Origin: Shewanella indica
GTDB lineage: Bacteria; Pseudomonadota; Gammaproteobacteria; Enterobacterales; Shewanellaceae
Length of the DNA: 64,000 bases
Reading direction: 5' to 3'
Assembly: GCF_002836975.1 (NCBI RefSeq)
Contig: NZ_NIJK01000022.1
Coordinates: 26,617-90,616 of the forward strand
The stretch's first letter is position 1; each line of letters opens with the position of its first letter. The translations under genes and the position numbers were made by a program. Below are positions 1 through 7,951 of this stretch, piece by piece. The notes beneath the pieces are model-generated. The model did not search any database. It had not been told where the DNA came from and saw nothing but the letters and a program-made list of their open reading frames with translations.

Positions 1-6
1 GCCAAA

Positions 7-390
7 CCACACCGGGCAAGGGGTTTTGCTTGTCCAAAGCCCCTTGCATCCCCAAGGACACCCCGACGTAACCGAAATCCCCACTGGCTTATGAAGCAAA
101 TTGGCTACACTCAGGACTCGCCAAATGCTTCCATGCATAACGGCCAGCTCGCCTGCCTTGGCTCGCGCTCATGAACTTGTTGCTTCGCAACATTCGCCTT
201 GCTCGACCTTCGAGCCTCGACATCCCTGTCTCGGCTACGCCAATTTGCAACAACGCCAGCGGCGGCTCCGAAGGGGGAATTGGTGCAATTCTGCAAAAAT
301 AACGTTGCTTAAAATTGCCAATATTTCTACAGACATACACCTCATTTCCAGGCACAGGCGAAACTGTGACCGTCGAAAACAGGGACGTTT
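7..390. repeat. Structured non-coding repeat unit, copy A
   Basis: Seen directly: a G+C-rich hairpin region after CCACACC (7-50), then a long inverted repeat whose arms are GCAAATTGGC near 97 and GCCAATTTGC near 239, then a segment CAACGCCAGCGGCGGCT, and finally a block AGACATACAC...GAACTGTGACC-TCGAAAAC ending near 390. The same order of parts recurs in copy B about 500-560 bp downstream. Translated products of such DNA are compositionally odd and I do not regard them as genes. Function unknown; a structured dispersed element is the simplest reading. Confidence 0.5.
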
Positions 391-559
391 TCGTCGAGGC
401 TACAAGGATGTATTCACGCCGTGTCACAGGATCGCCTGTGCGAAAGGCGCACCGCAGGTGATTAGCTACAACTTAGCTAGCCGCTAGGATCAAGTTCATT
501 GGTAAGTTTTGGCTTAAAGCTATGTTAGCCGCTGTGCCAGCGGCCTAAAGTCGTGGAGC

Positions 560-945
560 TTCGCCCCACACCCGAGGAAAGGGGGCTGTATCGACTCGCC
601 CCCTTTCCAAATCCCCAGCGACCCGCGACGCAGCGGAAAACCCCTTGTGCTTATGATGTCAATTCGCTATCGCGCCAGACGCTCATCCCTGATTCGACTG
701 GCGCTGCTTCGGCATCCATGCCTCGCTACGCGATTGTCATCAACGCCCTGCGGCCGCTTCGAGCGGGCAAAGTGTATACCTTTAGCATTTGAGGTTCCTG
801 ATGATTAGGTGAATTTGAAATCGTATATAGCCCAAAGACATACATATATTTCCAAGCACAGGTTGAACTGTGACCATCGAAAACGGGGAATAATGCAAAC
901 ACCCAGCATTAGCTGGGGAAAGTCTCTTTGGGTTTCAAACCCAGT
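560..945. repeat. Structured non-coding repeat unit, copy B
   Basis: Parallels copy A in order and local sequence: CCACACC followed by a G+C hairpin (about 570-625), a long imperfect inverted repeat (arms near 656 and 735), a CAACGCC-TGCGGCCGCT segment near 740, and the block AGACATACAT...GAACTGTGACCATCGAAAAC (836-886). It continues into ACACCCAGCATTAGCTG (about 899-915), of which a diverged partial match is seen again near 2740. The copies are clearly not recent duplicates because substitutions are frequent. Confidence 0.5.
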
Positions 946-1394
946 CAATTCTGTTGTAAAAACAACCCAAATCAGGGTTTTGTTGCCTTTGTCAAAACTT
1001 GACCTTTGGCTAATTGTTTTCAAATTCAGTACTGGGTATTGTATAACCAATTCAAACGCTTAGATTTAGCACTTTCTTAAGCTTAAGGCCAGAAGCAGCA
1101 ACACTTTTCCGGTTTCAGCGTAATACAGGGACGAACAAAGTTTGGACCCGTGCGGTAGCCATGGCTTTACTTAACGTTTTTTGTAGGGCTTGGGTTGTAG
1201 GGCCCGAGTTGTAGCGTTTGCGGCGCTCATGAAAAGCACCTCAGAACTGATTTTTTATACAGTATTATTGACGTTCTCGACAAAATGCCGGAAATTTATA
1301 GGTAAGTTTGCGCGTTATTTCTGTAAAATTTTAGAAAATACTATTAAATTCATAACGTTAAAAAATACAGCTGGTAGATAATAGGTTTGAAAAC

Positions 1395-1528
1395 CGCGCA
1401 TGCGCGTTTAGCTGCAAGAGATATTTGGACTAAACTCTATTATAACCAGCGAATACAAACAGATAGCGATGCGCATTTACACTCATCCGAGGACTAAAAC
1501 GCGCATGCGCACTATACAGCTGTTACGT
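1395..1528. other. Large imperfect stem with GCGCATGCGC arms; candidate attI or attC
   Basis: Arms at 1395-1411 and 1494-1510 are complementary with a one-base bulge and each contains the palindrome GCGCATGCGC. Twelve bases after the right arm comes GTTACGTG (1522-1529), which is the exact reverse complement of the left core site at the end of the first cassette (2169-2176). The structure therefore sits where either the primary attachment site (attI) of an integron or the attC of a lost upstream cassette should be. I cannot decide between these, and no integrase gene lies within the window. Confidence 0.4.
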
Positions 1529-2235
1529 GTCTATCAGGGAGAGGGATCATGAGCACATATCCTCAGCGTGTTGCAGATAACATATTACCTCTATCGGTAG
1601 CAGGAACTCTTCCTGAGGCATTTAAGGAATGGTATTTCACTGAAAATATAGAGGATCACGAAATAGCGGAAGAGGACTGTGAGTTATGTGACCAAGAACA
1701 ACTTCGCTATCACTTTGAGATAATGAATAGACATACCAATCATCGATTATGGGTTGGTTCAAGCTGTATTTTGAAGTTTCAGGTACAAGTTTTTGATAAT
1801 GGTGCGTTACTTGATCAGAAAGGGGCAGCTAAGAAACTAGAAGACCTTAAGAAAAAGATGAGGCTCGATTCGTGCATTAAGGCACTGAAGAAGCTTGCGG
1901 CATCGGAGAATAACGACATACTTTCAAATGCGTTAGATTTTTACTTAAAGAATAAGTATTTAACTCCTAAGTTTGCCTTTGTCGTATTTTGGCGTCTTAA
2001 CAGTAACAAGGTTGACCATAGCCCATCTTTCTTTAAGGTAAGCCTTAAAAAGGACAAATACAAAACAGACCTGGCCCAAATGCCTTTAGATCGGGTTCAT
2101 ATGATCTGGCCAGCCTTATCGAGTAGTCAAAGGAAACTCGCAATATCTTATGGCCACACACCACCAAACACGTAACAAAGCCAGCCAGAGGGACAGCCAA
2201 ACCGCTGCGCGCTTTGTCTGCCCCTGCTGGCGGCG
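1523..2235 (+). mobile_element. Integron gene cassette 1
   Basis: The unit begins inside G^TTACGTG (cut after 1522) and ends inside G^TTAGTTGC (cut after 2235). Its terminal left core CACGTAAC (2169-2176) is the perfect reverse complement of the bases at its own start, as expected if one attC-carrying circle was inserted here. It contains a single ORF (1549-2175) read toward the attC and overlapping it by its stop codon, the standard cassette layout. Basis: core complementarity seen directly; cassette biology is established knowledge. Confidence 0.75.
1549..2175 (+). CDS. Integron cassette protein, hypothetical, zinc-finger-like N-terminal part
   Basis: A 208-residue soluble protein that I do not recognise as a named family. 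Its start is ATG preceded by GGGAGAGG. Around residues 44-80 it has C-E-L-C, then LRYHFEI, then LWVGSSC, a spacing reminiscent of small treble-clef or zinc-ribbon-like modules found in phage and plasmid proteins (CxxC ... VGxxC). The rest is rich in Lys and Leu, including a helix-forming segment near residues 90-120. Its stop codon TAA at 2173-2175 lies inside the left core of the attC, so gene and recombination site form one mobile cassette. Expression would depend on an upstream integron promoter or one within the 26-base leader. Function unknown. Confidence 0.75.
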   Translation: MSTYPQRVADNILPLSVAGTLPEAFKEWYFTENIEDHEIAEEDCELCDQEQLRYHFEIMNRHTNHRLWVGSSCILKFQVQVFDNGALLDQKGAAKKLEDLKKKMRLDSCIKALKKLAASENNDILSNALDFYLKNKYLTPKFAFVVFWRLNSNKVDHSPSFFKVSLKKDKYKTDLAQMPLDRVHMIWPALSSSQRKLAISYGHTPPNT

Positions 2236-2243
2236 TTAGTTGC
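2169..2243 (+). repeat. attC recombination site of cassette 1
   Basis: Left part CACGTAACAAAGCCAGC and right part GCTGGCGGCGTTAGTTGC can pair into an imperfect hairpin with unpaired bases, as attC sites do. The right end GTTAGTTGC provides the GTTRRRY-type core with cleavage after G2235. Length is about 73 bp, within the known 57-141 bp range. The layout TAACAAA...GCGTTA resembles chromosomal integron repeats of marine gammaproteobacteria. Confidence 0.75.
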
Positions 2244-2257
2244 TTACTGGTATCCAA

Positions 2258-2638
2258 ATGAATTTCGATAATTTGAAAAGCATTTTAGTTTTGGATGGTG
2301 ACCATGAAATTAACCTAATTGATAATGACTGGTTGGTTACTAAAGGATTTAACTCAGACGACCATAATTGGTTATCTAAAGAGCAATTTGATGCAGTGTT
2401 CATTTCCACCTCTGAGCATTCAAATAATATCTCTGTTTATGCGTTTGAGACGTTTGAAAGAACATACACAAGTACAGGCTTAACTAAGAGGTTAAACGCT
2501 GAATTTGAATTGAACTGGGAAAGCTTTGATAGATTTCAGAGTTCCACTGATATCCTATTCCTATATGTGGTTCCTAAAAATTTGAGTTGGATTTTCTATG
2601 CAAATAGGGATTGGTGGCAGTTTGCAAAACGCAACTAA
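2258..2638 (+). CDS. Integron cassette protein, hypothetical
   Basis: A 126-residue acidic soluble protein of unknown function. I start it at the ATG at 2258 rather than at an in-frame TTG at 2240, because the TTG lies within the recombination core of the preceding attC. No signal peptide or membrane span is visible. The sequence is rich in aromatic residues and Asp/Asn (for example DNDWLVTKGF and a C-terminal NRDWWQF), a composition common in small single-domain cassette proteins that may act as immunity or antitoxin-like partners; that role is speculation. The stop codon (2636-2638) overlaps the left core of its attC, so it travels with that site. Base composition is clearly more A+T-rich than in the core genes beyond 3 kb. 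Confidence 0.7.
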   Translation: MNFDNLKSILVLDGDHEINLIDNDWLVTKGFNSDDHNWLSKEQFDAVFISTSEHSNNISVYAFETFERTYTSTGLTKRLNAEFELNWESFDRFQSSTDILFLYVVPKNLSWIFYANRDWWQFAKRN

Positions 2639-2724
2639 CAAGCTGTTGAATAGTGGACAAAATTCAGTTGGCTGATTTCGCTCCGCTCAAGATTATAGCC
2701 AACCAAATTTTGCCCTTTAACAAG
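2631..2724 (+). repeat. attC of cassette 2, truncated at the right core
   Basis: GCAACTAAC forms the left core; arms at 2655-2673 and 2697-2715 pair over about 17 of 19 positions, separated by a 23-base variable loop. GCTGTTGAA (2642-2650) and TTTAACAAGC (2717-2726) are the inner box pair. A terminal GTTRRRY core should follow but does not, so the site looks truncated or mutated. Confidence 0.65.
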
Positions 2725-2951
2725 CGAGAAGTAACAAAGACACCCATTATTAGCTGAGTGAAGGCTCTAGTTGCCTGACTCACAGAAACACTGATGTTTT
2801 CACTGAGAGAAAATAATCTTTCAAACCCTTTGAGGGCCGCTTCAGTAAGCTGTTTAATGAGTGGGGTGAGAATACCATCTTTGCCGGTCAGGTCTTTAGC
2901 TGCACGCAGAGCTTCAATGACGGCTTCCATGTCGAATGTAGGTTTGGTCAT
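2664..2951 (-). pseudogene. IS256-family transposase, N-terminal fragment
   Basis: The first 40 or so residues (TFDMEAVIEALRAAKDLTGKDG, then LTPLIKQLTEAALKG) match the conserved start of IS256-family (MULE-type) transposases, which are normally about 400 residues long. After that the frame runs into unrelated sequence and stops at 95 residues; none of the DDE catalytic residues is present. It is thus a dead remnant. The ATG has a good Shine-Dalgarno (AAGGAT) as in intact copies. The unrelated 3' part includes a diverged copy of the ACACCCA-ATTAGCTG motif also seen near 900. It marks the boundary between the accessory end and the core gene avtA. Confidence 0.7.
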
Positions 2952-3006
2952 TTGAATATCCTTTTGGGTGTATATTACTCAAATGACACAGATTTATGAA
3001 CACTAC
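2830..3006 (-). mobile_element. Remnant of an IS256-family insertion sequence (left end)
   Basis: Covers the homologous start of the transposase and its upstream leader. On the minus strand the leader reads GTTCATAAATCTGTGTCATT, resembling the terminal repeat region of IS256-type elements; the exact outer end cannot be fixed without an intact relative. The other end of the element is missing. Confidence 0.5.
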
Positions 3007-3075
3007 CGATTCACAACGCTACAGCAGAGTTGCCTGAAACTCACAGCAAGCAACTCTGCGATAGTAGCCTTGGTT

Positions 3076-4329
3076 TCAACCAAGCTGCGCCCAGGCCTTA
3101 TTAACTTCTTCGGCGATAATTTCAATGCCGCGACGCATCAATTCAGGTTGTTGCACATAGTTCATCCGAATACACTCACCGGCGTGTGGCCACTCTTTGG
3201 CCAGTCCGAAGAAGAAGTACTCTCCTGGCACCACCAACACGCCCCTGGCTTTCAGGCGTTGATAAAGTTCCATGGCACTGATGGGCAGGCCCTCAAACCA
3301 AAGCCAGAGGAAAATCGCGCCCTCGGGTTTATGAATTCTGAACCTGGGGTCCGGCAGAGCCTGTTGCAGCATGGCCACGGTTTGCTGCGCCCGCTGCAAA
3401 TAGAAAGGCCGCACTACTTCATTGCCGAGCCGTAGCATATCACCACGGGCTATCATCTCTGTCGCCATCGCCGGGCCCATACTGCCCGGAGCCAGTGAGA
3501 TAATACCGTTGATATTGGTCAGCGCCTGGGTGATGGCTTCGTTCGCTATCACTATGCCGCAGCGCAGCCCCGGCAGCCCCAGCTTGGAGAGACTCATACA
3601 CAACACAGTGTTGTCGTTCCAGAAAGGAGTCACATCCTCAAACAGAATATTGGGGAAAGGTGAGCCATAGGCGCAGTCGAGGATCAGTGGGATCCCGTGC
3701 GCTCTTGCCAGCTTATCCAGCTTATCAACCTCTTCATCTGTCAGCACATTGCCTGTGGGGTTAGTCGGCCGCGAAACACAAATGGCGCCGATATCGGCAT
3801 CGACTTTAAGCCTTTCAAAGTCGATGTGGTACTTGAACAAGCCGCCATCCAGCTTGGTAATTTCCGGTTTGAAGGTACGAAACAGTTCATCTTCCAGGCC
3901 AGCATCACTGTAGCCGATATACTCAGGAGCGAGCGGCAGTAAGATCTTGCGTTTTTGCCCCTCAGCAGTGGTACCGGCAAATAGATTGAACAGCGCGAAA
4001 AACGAGCTCTGGCTGCCGTTGGTGAGGCTGATATTGTTTTTGGTCAGCGACCAACCGTAGGTATCGTTAAGCAGCTTGGCCAAGGCATTGAGAAAGGCAT
4101 CTTTTCCCTGCGGGCCATCATAGTTGGTCATGGCCGCGAGCAACTCGCCCTTGGCCAGCATATCGGCACTGAGCTCGGTAAAATAGTCGAGCATGGAGGG
4201 GATGGCCGCCGGGTTACCGCCCCCCAGCATAATCGCCCCCGGAGTGCGTAGCCCTTCGTTGAGATCATCCATCAACTGGGTGATACCTGTATAACGGTTA
4301 AACTTGTCGCCAAACTTGGAAAACTGCAT
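3076..4329 (-). CDS. avtA: Valine--pyruvate aminotransferase
   Basis: PLP-dependent class I/II aminotransferase exchanging the amino group between valine or alanine and their keto acids (2-oxoisovalerate, pyruvate), linking branched-chain amino acid and alanine synthesis in the cytoplasm. The 417-residue protein follows E. coli AvtA nearly throughout: FGDKFNRYTGI at the start, GAIMLGGGNPA, the SRPTNPTGNV motif, and SLSKLGLPGLRCG with the PLP-binding lysine. I choose the ATG at 4329 (MQFSKFGDKF), which aligns with the E. coli start and has a GGATAGAAG Shine-Dalgarno; a seven-codon longer version is less likely. It is monocistronic, facing the IS256 remnant downstream. Confidence 0.93.
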   Translation of the reverse strand: MQFSKFGDKFNRYTGITQLMDDLNEGLRTPGAIMLGGGNPAAIPSMLDYFTELSADMLAKGELLAAMTNYDGPQGKDAFLNALAKLLNDTYGWSLTKNNISLTNGSQSSFFALFNLFAGTTAEGQKRKILLPLAPEYIGYSDAGLEDELFRTFKPEITKLDGGLFKYHIDFERLKVDADIGAICVSRPTNPTGNVLTDEEVDKLDKLARAHGIPLILDCAYGSPFPNILFEDVTPFWNDNTVLCMSLSKLGLPGLRCGIVIANEAITQALTNINGIISLAPGSMGPAMATEMIARGDMLRLGNEVVRPFYLQRAQQTVAMLQQALPDPRFRIHKPEGAIFLWLWFEGLPISAMELYQRLKARGVLVVPGEYFFFGLAKEWPHAGECIRMNYVQQPELMRRGIEIIAEEVNKAWAQLG

Positions 4330-4595
4330 TACTTCTATCCGCAGACTCATATCAAGAAACAGAACTTATTTAGTAACAGGAACCGCGGCGGATTACACCT
4401 TAAAAGTTTTTTAGTTGCGTGATACAACTCAATATTTTCCAAGCTTAAATGACTACAAACACCCCGAGTAAGAGTTACATGGTCTTTTGAGAGCAGATTT
4501 TTGTGCGCCAGCGAACATTTCGCCGACACCGACTTGTTGATCCATTATCTGGGGCACACACTTAAAAACAGGAGAAGCAGCCAGAGGAGCAGCGG

Positions 4596-4904
4596 GTGTC
4601 AGCCTCAAAACTGAGTGAACTAAAGCAGCAACAGCAGAGTCTGTTAGAGCAGGAATTGATGCGGGAGCAAGCCGGTTCCCTGGGCGTTGCCGGCAAGAAG
4701 CTGGAGCAGGCATTGCAGGATTACCGGCGCCACCATCACCTGTCACCGAGAAAGAAAGCGGAATACATCAGGGTGGTGGCCGATGCCGTCTATAACCTGA
4801 TGTTGACCCGGGAGTTACTCGGCTTTATCGATAGCAATCTTGAGTGGGTTTGCGGCCAATATGACATTCCGGATGCCGTGCTGCAGCATATGGCCTTGAG
4901 CTGA
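4596..4904 (+). CDS. Conserved hypothetical small helical protein
   Basis: A 102-residue cytoplasmic protein without recognisable catalytic motif. It is almost entirely helical by composition: a Gln/Leu-rich N-terminal third (KLSELKQQQQSLLEQELMRE) suggests a coiled coil, followed by a His-rich turn (YRRHHHLSPRKK) and a second helical half ending DAVLQHMALS. Start is GTG with CAGAGGAGC just upstream. It is transcribed divergently from avtA across about 270 bases and converges with rlmM. I do not know the function. Confidence 0.7.
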   Translation: MSASKLSELKQQQQSLLEQELMREQAGSLGVAGKKLEQALQDYRRHHHLSPRKKAEYIRVVADAVYNLMLTRELLGFIDSNLEWVCGQYDIPDAVLQHMALS

Positions 4905-4936
4905 AAAGCATCAAGGCCAGCTTGAGGCAAGGAAGG

Positions 4937-4999
4937 TGCGAACCACGCCTTGCATCCAAGCCCATAAGCCGACGCAGAGCACACATGGGACTTGTTCGC
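4937..4999. repeat. 63-bp dispersed repeat, copy 1
   Basis: Matches 48757-48819 at 58 of 63 positions. Ends form an inverted pair (TGCGAAC / GTTCGC). It lies between two convergent genes, 3' to both. Likely a small palindromic intergenic element of the REP or miniature-transposon kind. Confidence 0.7.
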
Positions 5000-5011
5000 C
5001 CCCTCCCCAAC

Positions 5012-6094
5012 TCACCAAGGCGAGTTGGGTCGCAGCCACAGGTGCACTGTCACTTCATCCCTGTCGTGGTAGAGGTGTTTACAAGCCAGCTTAAACTCTG
5101 TGATGCCGTTTTCTTTGAGAATGGCCTGCATATTTTCCAATATGGTGCTCACCTCTTTGTAACGGCTCTTCATCGGCAGTTTCAGGTTAAAGATAGCCTC
5201 TTTGAACCAGCCATTGATGGCCCAGGCTTCCATCAGCTCGGCCACCCTGGCCGGCTTTTCCACCATGTCACACACCAGCCAATAGATGTTCTTGCGCTTG
5301 GGCTCAAAACGGAAACCATCGGCCTGGAAGTGAGTCACCTGGCCGGTTTCCATCAAACCTGCATCCATGGGGCCGTTGTCGACGGCCGATACAAACATGC
5401 CGCGGCGCACCAACTGATAGGTCCAGCCGCCGGGACAGGCGCCGAGATCCACGGCGTTGAGACCGCTGCGTAAACGTTCCTCCCGCTGCGGCTCGGGAAT
5501 AAAGTGATTAAAGGCCTCATCCAGTTTCAAAGTCGAGCGGCTGGGCGCATCGGCGGGAAACTTGAGCCTGGGGATCCCCATAAAAAACGGTGACGAGTTA
5601 TGGCTGTAGGAATAACCGGCAAACGCCTTGCCCGGTGCCACAAAGCACACATGGATTATCGGCCGCTTGGGATTTTCCTTGGTCAGCAGTGTACCACTCT
5701 GTTTCAACGACTGACGCAGCGGCACGGTAAACTTGCGGCAGAAGGTCAGCAGCTCTTTGGCTTCGTTGGTATCCGGGGTTTCGACCCTGAGTTCACCGCC
5801 CTTGCTAACATCTTCAAGCGCGGCGGTAATTGGCCCTACCCTGTCTTCCGGAGGCAGGTCGCTGAGCAGATCGCCGCAAACAAACATCTGCCGGGCAAAG
5901 ATCAATGAGTCCAGCGCCAGTTCCTGTGCCAGAGTGTCGGCTTCCCCTTCGGCAAAACATTGAAAGATCACATAGGCATCGTTGTTGTTGGCCTTGACGA
6001 AACCACCGACATTGAGCAGTGCCGCCCGATTTTGGATCTCGGCCGCGCACTCTTTTTCATAGCCGGCACGACAAAACAGAAACAGGTTGTTCAT
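5012..6094 (-). CDS. rlmM: 23S rRNA 2'-O-ribose methyltransferase RlmM (C2498)
   Basis: SAM-dependent enzyme that methylates the ribose of C2498 in 23S rRNA before ribosome assembly. The 360-residue sequence follows E. coli RlmM: start [20 protein letters not shown], a THUMP-like N-terminal part, [19 protein letters not shown] (catalytic K region), the SAM loop [13 protein letters not shown], and [16 protein letters not shown] choose ATG at 6094 because a TTG four codons earlier lacks homology and GGAAAT is correctly placed for the ATG. It stands alone between a convergent small gene and the upstream antiporter gene, from which it is separated by a terminator. Confidence 0.95.
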   Translation of the reverse strand: MNNLFLFCRAGYEKECAAEIQNRAALLNVGGFVKANNNDAYVIFQCFAEGEADTLAQELALDSLIFARQMFVCGDLLSDLPPEDRVGPITAALEDVSKGGELRVETPDTNEAKELLTFCRKFTVPLRQSLKQSGTLLTKENPKRPIIHVCFVAPGKAFAGYSYSHNSSPFFMGIPRLKFPADAPSRSTLKLDEAFNHFIPEPQREERLRSGLNAVDLGACPGGWTYQLVRRGMFVSAVDNGPMDAGLMETGQVTHFQADGFRFEPKRKNIYWLVCDMVEKPARVAELMEAWAINGWFKEAIFNLKLPMKSRYKEVSTILENMQAILKENGITEFKLACKHLYHDRDEVTVHLWLRPNSPW

Positions 6095-6379
6095 TGGTAT
6101 TTCCAAACAGTGAATCTTACCGGAAAGCCTCCGGCAACTGGCGAAGGCGGCAAGTATATCAGAAGCCTTTTCCCATCGCAGGTTAGTTATTCCATTCCTT
6201 GTTGGACTTTAAACCAGCATTAATCTTGATCAGGTATTCAAATACGGCCGAACTTGATGCCGGCACACGACTCTTTACCAAAGCCAACTCCCAAGCTGAA
6301 TCAAGTAAACGAAATGACATTACAACAAAACACCCGCCATCAGGGCGGGTGCTGTTAACGCAAGCTATTGAGTGGCAGC
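6095..6379. other. Intergenic region rlmM / nhaC-type gene
   Basis: Contains the terminator of the antiporter gene (6331-6351) and the rlmM promoter region. Nothing else recognised. Confidence 0.6.
6331..6351 (-). terminator. Rho-independent terminator of the NhaC-type gene
   Basis: CACCCGCC / GGCGGGTG hairpin with a 5-base loop; on the minus strand it is followed by TTTTGTTG. Confidence 0.75.
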
Positions 6380-7951
6380 TCAGGCATTAGTATTCTTGGG
6401 TTGTTGCCATTTGAGCCACACCAATCCCAGCAGGAACAATACACAGCTACAGGCAAGCCCCAACCATACCGACTCGGTAAAACCGAGCACTATATAACCA
6501 CCGAGAGAAATAAGCGCCACCAACACCGCATAAGGCAGCTGAGTCAACACGTGATCGATATGATGACAGCCGGCACCTGTAGATGACAGAATCGTGGTGT
6601 CCGATATCGGCGAGCAGTGGTCGCCAAATACAGCACCGGCCAGCACGGCCGCCAACATAGGCAACATCATACTGCTGTGGCTGCCCATAGCCATATCGGC
6701 AGCAATCGGCAACATGATCCCGAAAGTGCCCCAGCTGGTGCCGGTAGAAAAGGCGGTAAGCCCAGCCAAAATAAATAACACGGCCGGCAGCAAGGCAAAG
6801 GGAATATTGCCACTGGCGAGACTGGCCATAAACTTGCCGGTTTCCAATGAGCCTATGATCCCGGCTATGGTCCAGGCAAACATCAGAATATAGATGGCCG
6901 GCAACATAGAACGGGCACCCGAGGTGAGCGCCTTGAGGATCATCTTGGCTTCAATCTTCTGGATAAAGGCCAGCAGCAGCGTTACCACCAGTCCGATGGA
7001 AGCGCCAAAAAACAGTGACGAGCCCACATCGGTTTTCTCAAAGGCACCTATGATGCTGAAAGGCAGGCTTTCTGCCGCCAGGGCATCGGCGCCGCTGGAA
7101 ACCATAAAGTAGAAGGTCGCCACCACCAAGACACCTATGGGCAGGAACAGGCCGTGCACCTGACCGGTTTCCGCCTCGGGCAGATCGGCATTGGCACCTG
7201 GCGGCAGTCCCTTGGACTCATCATAGAGATTGCCTTTACGGGCATTAAGCTCGTGTTTGCGCATGGCGCCGATATCCAGCTCCATATAGGCCACGCATAG
7301 CAAGAGCGCCAGGGCAAACAGGGCATAGAAGTTCATCGGGATCATCTGCACGAAAGCGCTCAGATGTCCGGTCTCGGTAAAACCATGAGCCGTGAGAATA
7401 CCGCCGATAAGGGCAATAATATAGGCACCCCAGCTGGAAACCGGCGAGATAACGCACACAGGCGCTGCGGTTGAATCCAAAAGATACGCCAGTTTGGAGC
7501 GGGAGATATAATATCTGTCGGTGAGCGGTCTAGCGATACTGCCCACCACCAGGCTGTTGAAGTAGTCATCGATAAACACCACACAACCGAGAAACATGGT
7601 TAGCAGCTTAGCATCACGACGATTGCGGATATGCTGTCTGGCCCAGTTGGCAAAGGCTCTGGCAGAGCCACTAACAGTAATCAGTGCAGTGATCATTCCC
7701 AGCAGCACCAGGAACCCCAGAATATACAGGTTCCAGGCATTAAAAGCGCCATCATCCCAAACCAGGGAAAGCACCCTTTGCCCCAGATAAACCCCGGTAT
7801 CCAACACCGACCATTGATTGAGCAACAAGGCTCCGATCAGTATTCCCAGCCCTAGAGATAACAACACCCGCCGGGTGAAGATCGCCAATAAAATTGCCAC
7901 AACCGGCGGCAACAAAGAGAGTGCCGAGTCGGCATAACTTAGTACTGTCAT
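6380..7951 (-). CDS. NhaC-family Na+/H+ antiporter
   Basis: A 523-residue polytopic inner-membrane protein of the NhaC antiporter family (PF03553 type), expected to expel Na+ or a related cation, or an organic ion, in exchange for protons. About 11-12 hydrophobic spans are visible. Conserved features include GCVVFIDDYFNSLVVGSIARP, which holds the paired Asp residues in a membrane segment, and FSTGTSWGTFGIMLPIA plus GDHCSPISDTTILSSTGAG near the C-terminus. I use the ATG at 7951 (MTVLSYADS); a longer frame begins 37 codons upstream without membrane or signal character. Downstream of etfA but separated by a terminator. Substrate specificity cannot be read from sequence. Confidence 0.85.
   Translation of the reverse strand: MTVLSYADSALSLLPPVVAILLAIFTRRVLLSLGLGILIGALLLNQWSVLDTGVYLGQRVLSLVWDDGAFNAWNLYILGFLVLLGMITALITVSGSARAFANWARQHIRNRRDAKLLTMFLGCVVFIDDYFNSLVVGSIARPLTDRYYISRSKLAYLLDSTAAPVCVISPVSSWGAYIIALIGGILTAHGFTETGHLSAFVQMIPMNFYALFALALLLCVAYMELDIGAMRKHELNARKGNLYDESKGLPPGANADLPEAETGQVHGLFLPIGVLVVATFYFMVSSGADALAAESLPFSIIGAFEKTDVGSSLFFGASIGLVVTLLLAFIQKIEAKMILKALTSGARSMLPAIYILMFAWTIAGIIGSLETGKFMASLASGNIPFALLPAVLFILAGLTAFSTGTSWGTFGIMLPIAADMAMGSHSSMMLPMLAAVLAGAVFGDHCSPISDTTILSSTGAGCHHIDHVLTQLPYAVLVALISLGGYIVLGFTESVWLGLACSCVLFLLGLVWLKWQQPKNTNA

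Larger units (their letters stand above)
1..1522. other. Gene-less accessory region with structured repeats
   Basis: No convincing gene is visible in these 1.5 kb; open frames on both strands are short and overlap. The left 950 bases contain two diverged copies of one structured unit (separate entries). Bases 1181-1221 hold three head-to-tail copies of a 13-14 bp motif starting TTGTAG. From about 1230 to 1520 the DNA is A+T-rich and ends in a large imperfect inverted repeat whose arms carry GCGCATGCGC. The region directly abuts the integron-like cassettes, so it is probably accessory DNA. Confidence 0.6.
2236..2724 (+). mobile_element. Integron gene cassette 2, right end damaged
   Basis: Begins at TTAGTTGC and carries at its far end GCAACTAAC (2631-2639), a perfect 9-base reverse complement of GTTAGTTGC at 2235-2243. 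This proves that the start and end belong to the same cassette. The attC arms pair well, but the expected right core after TTTAACAAGC (2717-2726) is absent and followed by unrelated sequence leading to an IS256-type fragment. Excision by an integrase would therefore be impaired on the right. Confidence 0.7.

Noticed and set aside
89..487. Overlapping open frames on both strands in the leftmost region
   Set aside because: They overlap each other, lie within hairpin-rich repeats, and have unnatural composition; better explained as non-coding repeats.
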